From Anagrus nilaparvatae (taxonomy: Eukaryota; Arthropoda; Insecta; Hymenoptera; Mymaridae): DNA of 64,000 nucleotides. A program made the position numbers and the translations under genes. The notes beneath the pieces were generated by a model. That model made no database searches. It saw only the letters and a list, made by a program, of their open reading frames with translations, and was not told the DNA's origin. Shown piece after piece: positions 34,811-46,664 of the stretch (position 1 is its first letter; each line of letters begins with the position of its first letter). The DNA lies in NCBI GenBank assembly GCA_022575985.1, contig JAKSXM010000231.1, forward strand, positions 2,110,501 to 2,174,500, in the 5' to 3' direction.

Positions 34811-35465
34811 ATTCGACAGCGGCGGCAGCGGTTATAACTTTATAATATATAAAGATTATAGTTATGAGGTTCAATACAAATATTATCCAACACCCGTACA
34901 ATGGTAGACATTTTTTTAATATCTTTCATTTATATAAAAACAATATTTTGTCGCTCTTTTATTGAAATTATATTAGAAACAAATTTATTGATTTTTGAAA
35001 TATGCATACGCGATTTTTTTAAAATATCAAATATATAAATAGCAACATACATACAATACTGAATTACTACACTACTTTATTTACCTTTTTGCCTTTATAT
35101 TCGTACTAAATTTTTAATAATTTTAAAATTGGAATTTCTAATAGCCGATAATCTTATACATTTTAAAATTTAAATTATTTTTATGGAAAATATTTAAACC
35201 TATTTAATACAGAATTATTTTTCAGCTTTTAATTAATTATTAAATAGATAAATATTTTTTTTTTTTTTAAACGAATTAATTAATTAATTAATATATTTTA
35301 TTTTTATGACATTGACAAGTTTTTCATATTTACCATAATACCAATAAATAAAAGTTATATTCATTTTGTTAAATAATTAAATCGATTTTTTTTTTTTTAA
35401 ATTTTTATAACTATTTCACATTATTAAAATTTTATTATCAACAAAATAATTAAAATTTCATTTAC

Positions 35466-35668
35466 AGTATTTGCAAAAGAAGCGGAAATTGGAAAAAGGT
35501 GGACCAAGCAAAAAGATACGACAATACGAGGAGCGATGACTGGAAAAATTTCTGAGCTGAAATTATTAATAAAAAAATCCGAGGCAGCTGGGGTTTCGTA
35601 TAATTATCAATACAAAATTATTTATGAAGTAGGAATTTTTTACTTTTTGTTACTTTTCTTATGTACTT
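35466..35668 (+). CDS. Exon-like ORF of unknown function
   Basis: After a pyrimidine-rich ATTTACAG acceptor-like site, a frame of about 66 codons opens (FAKEAEIGKRWTKQKDTTIR ... SYNYQYKIIYE). It meets a GAAGTAGG donor-like site at about 35628 and closes at a TAA at 35668. The composition (K/E-rich, mixed codons) is less AT-monotonous than its surroundings. No domain is recognised. It could be a host exon carried inside the TIR element. Confidence 0.3.
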
Positions 35669-36112
35669 AAAATAGTTTTAATATTAATTTATAATCTATA
35701 TGTTTGTGATTTAAATGTAAGAAATACTTCTTGTTGGAAATTCTTTGTGGAAATAAAAAACAATGTAAATATTAAATTTGATTTTCAATTTTAGTTATAA
35801 ATAACTCATTTCATTTTATTCAAAATGTTAATTAGCATTTTTTTTAGGCATATAATTATTTGACTTTATAAAAATTTATTAAATCCTATCATTTTCTATT
35901 CATTCCAATAAAATTTAATAAAATTTAATAAAATTTAATATGGTAAATTTTTCTATTAAATTTTATTAAATTGTATTAAATGCATTTAATAAATTTTAAT
36001 TAAATTTAATTCGTGATTCCCCCCCCCCCCCCGGGAAGCTAAGTCGAGTCCCACATAACTGTGAGTCCGGATACTGAACAGTATGCGTAACGCATTTCTC
36101 TACTTCCTACGC

Positions 36113-38066
36113 AAAGAAAAAAATGGTCAAGAAATAATATTTTTACATACAAAATACGGCGCAAAAGGTATTTTTTAAATTCAAGACATAGACCTCAGAG
36201 ATGGGTCAAAATAGCTAAGAACTACCGATAAATATAGACCGTAAATTTATAAAAAATTAGCTGTAACTTGCTACTGAAAGGCTAAATTTTTATTTAGTTG
36301 ATTCAGGTTTTGAGTAATGAGTTGTGACTAATTGTTTATAAAAAAAAAAGTTTAAAATATTCTTTAAAATTTATAAAAAATTAGCTGTAGCTTGTTAATG
36401 AAAATCTTAATAAGAAATTTTCCATGTATACCTCCCCCTAAGATTGATTGCTCTTCAAGATGAGACTAGCAGGGTTTTTGATCCAAGTGGAAAACTGGAA
36501 TTTATGATCTAATTACCCCTTTTTTGGGGTAGTTTTTGATAATGTAAGGGTGAAGCTCTGATTTCTTTAATAAAAGAACCCAAAATTCGTGATCAGCGAC
36601 CCAAAAAACCCTTAGTAGACCAAATCTGGTAGTGGACAGTAACAATACAACCCTCTGCCCACCCTCCCCCGCCCTGTATTATGACTAGTGTACATTTTTT
36701 TACTGTAAATATGTGAATGTAAAAAAAATGATTTTTTATAAAAAGTAATTTAAATTTATACTGAAAATTTTTATTCCTTAAAATTTTTTTTTTTTTTAAT
36801 CATAACAATAAAATTATTTTTCTTGTTAAAAAAATTTTTTTACATAAATAAAACAATAATTTTAAAATAATTTTTAACATTTAAAACCACTTTGAATCGG
36901 GGACCAAAATTTATTTTAAAATTTGAATTTTCCTGTGATTTTTACTCTATTTAAATTCATGGGTATTAAAAAATTATAAAGACAAAAGAGTAAAATAGAT
37001 AAAAAGACAATAGGTATTATAAGTCTCTCTCTTTTTATCTTATGGTTTATTCCTATGCGTTCTTCTCTTTCGTACAAATGGGGAACTATTTAATGTTTCT
37101 TATAGTGCTTATGTCATTGATGCTTAAAAAAAATCAAAATATTAAATACATTAATATTGAAATATTTTTCTTTTACTGACACTAGTGTTCAGCTACGTAC
37201 CGGTAATTAGCGCATTTTTTTCGTATTTTTCGTATTTTAAACACAGGGATCGGAGATCTGTTAAGGTAATCTGTGCTTTCTCTAAGTTAAAAAAATATTT
37301 TGATTGGATTCAGTAAAAATTCACTCACCAGCTTGGGTGCCTAAAAATTTTGAAAGACATTTTGAGAATTCAAATAATATTTCCAGCCCACAAAAATAAA
37401 TAGCGTTTAAGGAACGTGCAATACAATTTAAGTCTTTTGACTACCTTATAAATTTGCTGTGAGTGTAGATTAAGAAATACAAAGGGTGAATTTATAAGTA
37501 CAATTTTTTTGGCGAATGAAACAAGAATCTTAATAAGTAATATAATTATGATTTTAAGAATAATAGGAAAATACGTTTCGAAAATCGAAATTAAAATATA
37601 AACAAATACAATTGATTATTCAGCAGTTATTATTTAATAGCTAAATTTTGTAAAAATATTAAAATTTTTATTTTTTCAAGACGAATAATTTCTTTAATTA
37701 CGCCAAGGACGTACATTTAGATCATGAATTAATTACTTTCACAAACAAGAGTAAACTATTAAAAGCCCAATGCATTACTAATTCTTTCGTTGCAAATTTC
37801 GTTGTAAATTGAAAATTTAAATCTTTTATAGCTATTGACTCTAGTTTTGAAAACTCAGTACCAAAAAGTAATTATATTCTAAAATTAAACAAGGCAAATA
37901 TTTCTTGTCATTTAACTAATTCGCAAAATTATTTTTAATTATAGATGAAATTGTAAATAATTAAAAATTATTAAATATAATAATAAAATCTATTCTATGA
38001 ATTCCTCACGTAATTTTTGTTATGTTTACATGCTTCTAGTAAAAGCTTATTATTATGTTAATTTAT
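36113..38066. other. No gene seen
   Basis: AT-rich intergenic DNA. No ORF, RNA gene or repeat copy can be supported. Confidence 0.45.
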
Positions 38067-39614
38067 CACGGGTCCACTGAATGAGCGCCAACCCGAGATG
38101 CGCTGCGGTGTCGAGATTTCAACGGATTCATTCAATATACACTTACCTGAAGTGGAAAACATGAATTTTGAAATAATCGATCGGGCGCTTTTTTAGAAAA
38201 GCTCAAAAAAGTCCAAAAAAGCTCAAATTTTCGAATTTTTTTTTAATCTTCATTTTGGCTTAAAAAAAGTGTTTAGACGATAATTTTCAACATATCTTCA
38301 ACATATTTTCAACATATTTCAGCATATTTAAAAATATTTCAGTTCATATTAAGCTTTAGTAATCGGTTGAAAATGGTTTAAAATATTTTAAATAAACTAT
38401 CTGCAATTTATTGGAATAAAATAATAACAATAACTAGTAATAATTTTAATTAATTTATATTATTTATTAGACGTAAATATTAAAAATAAACAGAAATTAC
38501 ATTAAGAAATCACAAAATATGATCAATATATTCAACTGTACACACTACATATATTTTATACACATGTATCTTTTACTACACTAAATAAATAAATTTAAAA
38601 TTTTAAATATAATATTATAGATAGAATAGATAATTAATATATAAAAATATGTACAAGTTTATAAAAAAAAATACATGTTAGACACAAAAAATAATTTAAT
38701 TTTTGTAATAATATATAGATCTTTTAAGTAATATCAAATAAAAAGGAAATTTAATTTGAATACAATTATGAGTTGTCAATAAAAAAAAAAACGTTGCTAT
38801 TAAAAAAAATATAAAATTTATGAAAGAAAAAAGTATTTTCTCACTCAAATATGAAGGCTATTATACTTAGAAACTGCTCTTTTTAATTGATCATGATATT
38901 TTTCGTTAATTTCGCTAAATTTAAAGTCCTTCCACACATTTTGAAAATCACTGTGAACTGGTTTATTACCGATCATTAAATTTTGATCACCTGGATTTCT
39001 TTCTATTTCACAAACAGTACAACAGTACAGTTTCGACTAAAAAAAGCCTACATAATGCTTAAGTTAATTAGTAATATTAAAAATATCACCTTTTTTATAT
39101 TAATTTTTATATTAATTTAGCGAAATTAACAAAAAATATCATGATCAATTAAAAAGAGCAGTTTCTAAGTATAATAGCCTTCATATTTGAGTGAGAAAAT
39201 ACTTTTTTCTTAAAATTATTACTAGTTATTGTTATTATTTTATCCCAATAAATTGCAGATAGTTTATTTAAAATATTTTAAACCATTTTCAACCGATTAC
39301 TAAAGCTTAATATGAACTGAAATATTTTTAAATATGCTGAAATATGTTGAAAATATGTTGAAAATATGTTGAAAATTATCGTTTAAACACTTTTTTTAAG
39401 CCAAAATTAAGATTAAAAAAAAAAAAAAAAAATTATTTTTAGTTTTTCGAAAATTTGAGCTTTTTTGGACTTTTTTGAGCTTTTCTAAAAAAGCGCCCGA
39501 TCGATTATTTCAAAATTCATGTTTTCCACTTCAGGTAAGTGTATATTGAAAGAATCCGTTGAAAACTCGACGCCGCAGCGCATCTCGGGCTGGCGCTCAT
39601 TCAGGGGACCCGTG
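38067..39614. mobile_element. Foldback element with about 380-bp TIRs
   Basis: The ends CACGGGTCC(A)CTGAATGAGC and GCTCATTCAGGGGACCCGTG extend as near-perfect inverted repeats through GATCGGGCGCTTTTTTAGAA and the repeated CAACATAT(C/T)TTCAACATATTT run. A second paired block (38830-38930 with 39118-39215) continues the stem. The left arm has an extra segment of about 370 bp (38452-38824) that the right arm lacks. TTAT flanks both ends (38063-38066 and 39615-39618). The loop encodes nothing recognisable. Confidence 0.8.
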
Positions 39615-39618
39615 TTAT

Positions 39619-41160
39619 AAAGAGAAAATAATCGTATTTTAATACTTTTTAATAAAATGATAAAAAAATAGAAAGAAAATTATAAATATTTAACTTAATT
39701 TAAAAGTTTCAATTTTAAATTATAAAAAGACGCGGAGTACTAATTTTTTCACGTTATATAATAAAATTGCACACCCAGTATATATTGCTCATTATCGTTT
39801 TTTTTGCAATAATGATGTACAACACGTTTCCGACTAACAGATGCATTGATTTAAAATTTTTTTTTTTTTAATTTTTAATTTCAATTAGTTTTTGATGGTA
39901 CACCATAAAAATCAACATAATTTAATGTTTTAACTACTATAAAACAAAACATAAAAATATAGCAAAAAAGCCTTTACCGTTCCCTGTCACAAAGGAGATT
40001 CCTATACTTTGGGTGTCTGTCACTCACACCTATCGATTAATTTTCAAAAATTTTTGTTTTGGGCTTAATTGCTATATCATAAGGTTCAACTTTTTCCATA
40101 TAGAAAAAATTTAAACTTAGTTTTACTAATTATTACAAGAGTGAGAAGGTGTGTTACACGATTTTACAAAATTTTTATGAAAAACTTAATTTAATTATAT
40201 TAAATTTGATTTCTCTTCGTAAAAACATTTTTAAAACCTTTTAACCGCATAAATGACAACTTAAATACATAAACAAAAAATTCTCACACCAAGAGCATTT
40301 AAAATTATTGTTAAATAGGAAAACAAAATGGGTTTAAGTTCAGAAATAACGAAGGGACAAAAACAAAAGCCTTTACCGTACCCCCCTAGATCTTCTATTA
40401 AGAAGCGTTGTAATTAAAATATTAAAAACTTAGCAAGTTTCAATCATAAAAATACTTTACTTTCCAAACGGAAAGTTTTTTTGTTCATTTGTCTACGAAT
40501 TATTTTGATTTTTCTATAAAAAAGCCTTTGCCGTTTCTACCTTTACAGTTCCTCATTTTTGTTAAAATTAATAAATATTTTTAAAATTTACCTCCAAAAC
40601 TCGTTTTTTTAGTAAGAATTCTTTAAAAATATATGATATTGTTCTCTAAAATACATAAAAGCTAGAAAAATTCATGTATTAAGGCCGTATGTAACGATTT
40701 TGGTTTTTAATGGTTTTAAGCTGTTTTTACCTTATAATTATATGAAAAAACGTAATAAGTTGATGTAAAAGATTCGTTATGGTGATTTTTATGCAACACT
40801 GAATAAATATTGGTGAAAAAAGACTAAAAAGACTTGTTCGGACTTTAAAAAAGGAATTTTTTATTTTTAGTTTTTGTAAGATATTTTTTCAAAAAAAATG
40901 AAAATGAGCCATATATGAAAAAAAAAACCATTCTTACTAAGAACATGCACTGTATGTGCAGGTTTAGTAGCAAAAAAAACCTTTTTTATTCACGTTTCAT
41001 TTAATTAATAACTTATTTAATTCTTTTTTATTAATTTTATTCATTAATAAACTAAAGACTTTATATTTTTAATAATATTTTATACTGTCATGTAATAATA
41101 TTTTTAAAAAACCAATGTTTAATAATTATTTACCTAAAATTTAAAATTTATATATAAATT
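39619..41160. other. No gene seen; three spaced copies of GCCTTTACCGT
   Basis: AAAAAGCCTTT(A/G)CCGT occurs at about 39964, 40368 and 40522. Otherwise this is AT-rich DNA without coding signal. Confidence 0.4.
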
Positions 41161-41163
41161 TTA

Positions 41164-42104
41164 TTATTAAATTAATTATAATTTCATATAATGGAAGATA
41201 AATTTATTTTAAAAAACCAAGTAAGTACATTTTTATTGCTTCATCATTAATATACAATTAAATTATATGACTTTAAATTTTATAAGATAATATAAGAAAA
41301 ATGGTTATGACTGATAATAAATCACAAAATGATTCATATTGTGGAGTTAATTCTTTTAAAAAATTATTTTCATCATTAAAAAGTATATTAATGCGTCAAC
41401 CAAAAATACAATTAAAAAAAGTTTTCACCAACTTCTACTTTAATCAGATCAGAACGTTCATCATTATCTAGGACAATATCATCGTTTTCATTCAAATCAC
41501 AATATTAAAATACAATAAAAGAAGAAGAAGAAGCACATCTACATCCTTGACTTCATTAAATTTACCAGCTTTGACTTCAAATCAGAACATATTATACAAT
41601 ATTATCTAAATCATTACCATCGTCATCGTCCAGTTCACAATTTTCAAATACAATTAAAGAAAAAGTACAACCATACCCTTAGACTTCTTTAAATTTATCA
41701 GTTTTGACTTCAATCACATCACCACCTCCATCATTATCTAGGTTAATACCATCATCTTTATACAGTTCACAATATTTAAATAAAATAAAATAAGTAGAAG
41801 AAGAAGTATAACCTTTGACTGCATCAATAAAAAATCTTAGTAAACCAATGAAATTTATACCATTCATATTTTCATGTTGACATCAATATTCATAATAGTA
41901 ATAAGAAAATTTTTAAACAAAAAAAAGAAATGAAAGCATATTCAATTCCGCATTTAAAATTGAATATGAACCAGAAAATGCTTATGAATTTTCTTTTGAA
42001 GATGGTGACGAGAGTACTATTGATATTCAAAAAGTATTGGGCGAACAGTTGGATAGAATTAATAATATTTCATAAAATATATCATTTTCATTTTTAATAC
42101 ATGA
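41164..42104 (+). pseudogene. Decayed Ser-rich low-complexity coding sequence
   Basis: A short ATG frame (MEDKFILKNQ, 41190-41219) ends at a GTAAGT donor. Downstream, 41430-41870 holds three diverged copies of a roughly 130-bp unit (TCATTATCTAGGACAATATC, TCACAATA(T)TTAAATA, then a run of AGA/GAA triplets) whose translation is Ser-rich but broken by stops. A further open stretch, FKIEYEPENAYEFSFEDGDE, ends at about 42074. The pieces read like exons of one degraded gene. I do not recognise it. Confidence 0.35.
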
Positions 42105-42527
42105 TCATCACGACAAATACCCATTACACAAATCAATAAGTTTAGGGCTAAAACAGTCGAAGATTATAATTTAATGTATAGAACAGCACACAGACTTGTG
42201 GAAAATTATAAAAAATTAAAACACTATCATGCAACGTTCTTTTTTTGGAAAAAACCTGAGGGTTTATATTATATATGTGATAATTGTGATTTGAAATTTA
42301 GTTTGAAGCAAAAGGATTGCTTCACAAATAGTAAATACAAATGTATTCACAGTGTAGGAATGCGTGATGCCCTAATGGAATATTATGAAAAAATATTAAA
42401 ATGTATTTATTGTGGAGATTATATATTTTACGCATCAACCTCAGTGTCTTCCATGTGCAAATACAATTATAAAACACAAATTATTACCGAACAAAGTACT
42501 GTGTTCACTAGTTATAAAATTTTTTAA
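42105..42527 (+). CDS. Hypothetical protein fragment with two CxxC pairs
   Basis: The frame is open from 42105 to the TAA at 42527, with the first ATG at 42174 (117 codons). It has a CDNC pair at about residue 36, CIYC at about 78, and single Cys residues near 48 and 57 that could complete zinc-binding sites. Aromatic and Lys content is high, with HATFFFWKKPEGLYYICDNC at its core. It is immediately followed by the Helitron-like array, so it could be captured host sequence or the remnant of an element gene. No family is recognised. Confidence 0.35.
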   Translation, partial: SSRQIPITQINKFRAKTVEDYNLMYRTAHRLVENYKKLKHYHATFFFWKKPEGLYYICDNCDLKFSLKQKDCFTNSKYKCIHSVGMRDALMEYYEKILKCIYCGDYIFYASTSVSSMCKYNYKTQIITEQSTVFTSYKIF

Positions 42528-42539
42528 ATATCTCCACAA

Positions 42540-42566
42540 TTAATGCATTTATATCTATCTATATCT

Positions 42567-42597
<31 letters not shown>

Positions 42598-43358
42598 TGC
42601 CGATAGAGAATTTTTTTAGTTTGATAGGATTGACTAGACGATAATAGCTAGAGAGACGCGGTTTGCGGCAAAAAACGCAGAAAAATTGCAGAAGTGACAT
42701 AGGCCATACAGGATTTCGATTGATGCGAAAGAAAATTTTTGTCGTCAAAAAAACGTTTTTTCAAAAAAATGATAATTTTTGATGTTTTCGTAAATTTTCA
42801 AAAAAATCGTAATTAACTTAAAAACTTGGAATTTTTTTGTAATCAGAAAAGTTTTTATATGATTTAGAATTGTTTTTTACGTGTCCACCTAAATTTTCAA
42901 GCAAATCGGTTAGATGTTTCCAGAGTTACATATATTTTTCAGCATAAAATTTGGATTTTAAATTTATAACTTATCCTATCCTATCCTTCCTAAATCTTTA
43001 CTTATGTATCTTTGTTTGTCCGAAATAGATAAACTTGAACGCGATATAAGTTAAAGACGTGGGGTTTACGGCAAAAGACGGCAAAAATTACGGGTCAAAA
43101 CATAGGCTAGGTTTCGTTTCGATTGATAACGACAAAAATTTTTTATGTTGAAAAAACTGAATTTTCAAGAAAAAAATTTTTATTAAATTTTTAAAAAAAA
43201 CCAAAAAAACAAAAAACTGAGGAAAAGTTTTTTTATCAAAAAGAATTTCATTCGATTCGGGTATATTTTTTACGTATCCACCTGAATTTTTAAGACGATA
43301 GGTTCGATCTGTCAAAAGATACAATAGTTTTTCGAAAATTATAAAAGTTTAGGACTAA
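42540..43358 (+). mobile_element. Two diverged Helitron-like units
   Basis: The units at about 42540-42971 and 42972-43358 align end to end with the 382-bp units that follow. They share GGTTT.CGGCAAAA..CG, CATAGGC(C/T)A, TTTCGATTGAT..CGA, TACGT(G/A)TCCACCT(A/G)AATTTT, and a final TA-rich junction. The first also shares GTGACATAGGCCATA with the minus-strand element at 50149-51296. Confidence 0.7.
42549..42598. repeat. (TATATC)n / (TA)n microsatellite
   Basis: TATCTATATCTATATCTATA continues into a pure TA run. It begins the Helitron-like block and occupies the place of the TATATATA start of each later unit. Confidence 0.8.
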
Positions 43359-44892
43359 TCCTATCCTATATATATATAAATCTTTAATTATGTGTGTGTG
43401 TGTGTCCGAAATGAGTAAACTAGAACGCGATAAAAGCTACAGACATGGGGTTTACGGCAAAAGGCGGCAAAAATTACGGGTCAAAACATAGGCTAGGTTT
43501 TATTTCGATTGATAACGACAAAAAATTTTTATGTTTAAAAAACTGAATTTCCAAGAAAAAAATTTTTATCAAATTTTCAAAAAAAAAAACAAAAAAACGG
43601 AAAACCGAGGAAAAATTTTATTGTAAAAAAGAATTTTATTCGGTTCGGGCATATTTTTTACGTATCCACCTAAATTTTTAAGCTAATCGGCTCAATCTGT
43701 CAAAAGTTACAATCATTTTTCAAAAATTATAAAAGTTTAGGACTAATCCTATATATATATAAATCTTTAATTATGTGTGTGTGTGTGTCCGAAATGAGTA
43801 AACTAGAACGCGATAAAAGCTACAGACATGGGGTTTACGGCAAAAGGCGGCAAAAATTACGGGTCAAAACATAGGCTAGGTTTTATTTCGATTGATAACG
43901 ACAAAAAATTTTTATGTTTAAAAAACTGAATTTCCAAGAAAAAAATTTTTATCAAATTTTCAAAAAAAAAACAAAAAAACGGAAAACCGAGGAAAAATTT
44001 TATTGTAAAAAAGAATTTTATTCGGTTCGGGCATATTTTTTACGTATCCACCTAAATTTTTAAGCTAATCGGCTCAATCTGTCAAAAGTTACAATCATTT
44101 TTCAAAAATTATAAAAGTTTAGGACTAATCCTATATATATATAAATCTTTAATTATGTGTGTGTGTGTGTCCGAAATGAGTAAACTAGAACGCGATAAAA
44201 GCTACAGACATGGGGTTTACGGCAAAAGGCGGCAAAAATTACGGGTCAAAACATAGGCTAGGTTTTATTTCGATTGATAACGACAAAAAATTTTTATGTT
44301 TAAAAAACTGAATTTCCAAGAAAAAAATTTTTATCAAATTTTCAAAAAAAAAACAAAAAAACGGAAAACCGAGGAAAAATTTTATTGTAAAAAAGAATTT
44401 TATTCGGTTCGGGCATATTTTTTACGTATCCACCTAAATTTTTAAGCTAATCGGCTCAATCTGTCAAAAGTTACAATCATTTTTCAAAAATTATAAAAGT
44501 TTAGGACTAATCCTATATATATATAAATCTTTAATTATGTGTGTGTGTGTGTCCGAAATGAGTAAACTAGAACGCGATAAAAGCTACAGACATGGGGTTT
44601 ACGGCAAAAGGCGGCAAAAATTACGGGTCAAAACATAGGCTAGGTTTTATTTCGATTGATAACGACAAAAAATTTTTATGTTTAAAAAACTGAATTTCCA
44701 AGAAAAAAATTTTTATCAAATTTTCAAAAAAAAAACAAAAAAACGGAAAACCGAGGAAAAATTTTATTGTAAAAAAGAATTTTATTCGGTTCGGGCATAT
44801 TTTTTACGTATCCACCTAAATTTTTAAGCTAATCGGCTCAATCTGTCAAAAGTTACAATCATTTTTCAAAAATTATAAAAGTTTAGGACTAA
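43359..44892 (+). mobile_element. Four tandem TC...CTAA Helitron-like units (382-388 bp)
   Basis: Units start at 43359, 43747, 44129 and 44511. The last three are 382 bp and essentially identical; the first is 388 bp owing to an extra CTATC near its start. Each begins TCCTATATATATATAAATC and ends TTTAGGACTAA, so every junction reads CTAA|TCCTATA. A 5' TC and 3' CTRR are the Helitron hallmarks, and head-to-tail units are expected of rolling-circle concatemers. No Rep/helicase ORF is present. The 3' hairpin is weak. Confidence 0.75.
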
Positions 44893-46392
44893 TATTATAT
44901 ATATTCGTAATTCTTACCGGTTACTAATTTAGTAGCTCAATAGAGTAGTAAAAGAAACTTGTACAGGTATTATCAGGGTGAATCCTAGAATTGGTAGTTG
45001 AGAGAAGCAACTGCCACTTGCGGATCCTAGGGAAGGGTAATCAAGCTTTGTATCGCTGATCACTAATTATCCGCCTAAGTTCCAACGTCCGTAATTTTTA
45101 TGATTCAGTAAATTTTAGATAATAATTCGGGTAAAAAAAGGTTGTTATACAAAATATTGAGTAAGCTAAAACAACATATCTTTGGAAAAATCAAGTTGCA
45201 GGGGTCCAGGGGGGCGCAGCCCCCTTGGCGGTTGCCGAGGTGAGCGAAGCGAGCCGGAGGCAGCTAGTATTATATATATTCGTAATTCTTACCGGTTACT
45301 AATTTAGTAGCTCAATAGAGTAGTAAAAGAAACTTGTACAGGTATTATCAGGGTGAATCCTAGAATTGGTAGTTGAGAGAAGCAACTGCCACTTGCGGAT
45401 CCTAGGGAAGGGTAATCAAGCTTTGTATCGCTGATCACTAATTATCCGCCTAAGTTCCAACGTCCGTAATTTTTATGATTCAGTAAATTTTAGATAATAA
45501 TTCGGGTAAAAAAAGGTTGTTATACAAAATATTGAGTAAGCTAAAACAACATATCTTTGGAAAAATCAAGTTGCAGGGGTCCAGGGGGGCGCAGCCCCCT
45601 TGGCGGTTGCCGAGGTGAGCGAAGCGAGCCGGAGGCAGCTAGTATTATATATATTCGTAATTCTTACCGGTTACTAATTTAGTAGCTCAATAGAGTAGTA
45701 AAAGAAACTTGTACAGGTATTATCAGGGTGAATCCTAGAATTGGTAGTTGAGGGAAGCAACTGCCACTTGCGGATCCTAGGGAAGGGTAATCAAGCTTTG
45801 TATCGCTGATCACTAATTATCCGCCTAAGTTCCAACGTCCGTAATTTTTATGATTCAGTAAATTTTAGATAATAATTCGGGTAAAAAAAGGTTGTTATAC
45901 AAAATATTGAGTAAGCTAAAACAACATATCTTTGGAAAAATCAAGTTGCAGGGGTCCAGGGGGGCGCAGCCCCCTTGGCGGTTGCCGAGGTGAGCGAAGC
46001 GAGCCGGAGGCAGCTAGTATTATATATATTTCTAATTTTTATCAGTCACTGATGTAGTAACTGAATATAGTAACTAAAAGAAACTTGAATAGCTATTATC
46101 AGACAGAACCCTAGAATGGGTATTTGAGGGAAACAACGAACACCTGTGGATCCTATGGAAGGGTAGCTAAGCTTTGTATTGCTGATTACTAATTATCTGT
46201 CTGGGTTCATATGCCCGTAATTTTTATGATTTAGTAAATTTTAGATAATACTTCGGATAAAAAAGGTTATTTTACAAAATATTAAGTAACCTAAAACAAC
46301 ATATTGTTGGAAAAATAAAGCCGCAGGGGTCCAGGGGGGCGTAGCCCCCATGGTGGCTGCCGGGGCGAGCGAAGCGAGCCGGAGGCAGCTAG
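44893..46392 (+). mobile_element. Four tandem 375-bp Helitron-like units ending CTAG
   Basis: Units are 44893-45267, 45268-45642, 45643-46017 and 46018-46392. Each is 375 bp; the first three are nearly identical and the fourth diverged. Each starts TATTATATATATTC (or TTCT) and ends in a GC-rich segment with a GGGGGGCGCAGCCCCC hairpin, GAGCGAAGCGAG, and GGAGGCAGCTAG. The array abuts the preceding CTAA-ending array without spacer. Confidence 0.75.
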
Positions 46393-46664
46393 TATTTATA
46401 TATATGCATTGCATTTTTTATTTTTATACAATTTTAACAAGTTTGGTAAATAATTTTGATATTTTATATGCTTGCTATTATTTTATGTATTAACAATTAT
46501 TTTATGAATAAAAAATTATTTATAATGATTTAATTAATATATCAGGTTAAAATAAATAATTAATATATAAGATTAAAAAAAATAATTTAAATGTATATAA
46601 AAATGTAGGCTTTGCTAGCTTTGGGTAAACTTATAGACTTTGTTAGCTTAAGGTAAACTTAAAG
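46393..46664. other. AT-rich spacer, no gene
   Basis: TA/AT-rich. Two GTTAGCTTA..GTAAACTTA-like copies lie near 46610-46660. Confidence 0.4.

Larger units (their letters stand above)
33746..36030. mobile_element. 2.3-kb TIR element inserted in LINE 3' UTR
   Basis: The left end GGGGAAATATTACGAATTAA and right end TTAATTCGTGATTCCCCC are inverted repeats of about 25 bp, continuing into AATTTAATA-rich subterminal repeats. A CCGGG motif borders both sides (33741-33745 and 36031-36035). The right end has a 16-bp C run. The cargo includes a Helitron-like end (34188), a 19-bp minisatellite (34440-34810) and an exon-like ORF (35466-35668). No transposase is visible. Confidence 0.55.
32698..36112 (+). 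mobile_element. R1-like LINE 3' end, split by a TIR element
   Basis: The coding remnant (32698-33371) is followed by a 3' UTR with GGTCCCGGGATCGGCTCACA and GGAGTTTTAGTGGGTAAAGG, as in this LINE group. The UTR stops at 33745 and resumes at 36031 with GGGAAGCTAAGTCGAGTCCC and GTCCGGATACTGAACAG. It reaches an A-rich end near 36112. Between lies the 33746-36030 element. Confidence 0.6.

Noticed and set aside
34627..34812. Minus-strand 61-codon repetitive ORF
   Set aside because: It is the antisense reading of the 19-bp minisatellite.
43379..44550. CRISPR-like array of repeated units
   Set aside because: The units are 382 bp, contiguous and nearly identical, without unique spacers, in a eukaryotic AT-rich context; TC/CTAA borders point to Helitron-type concatemers.
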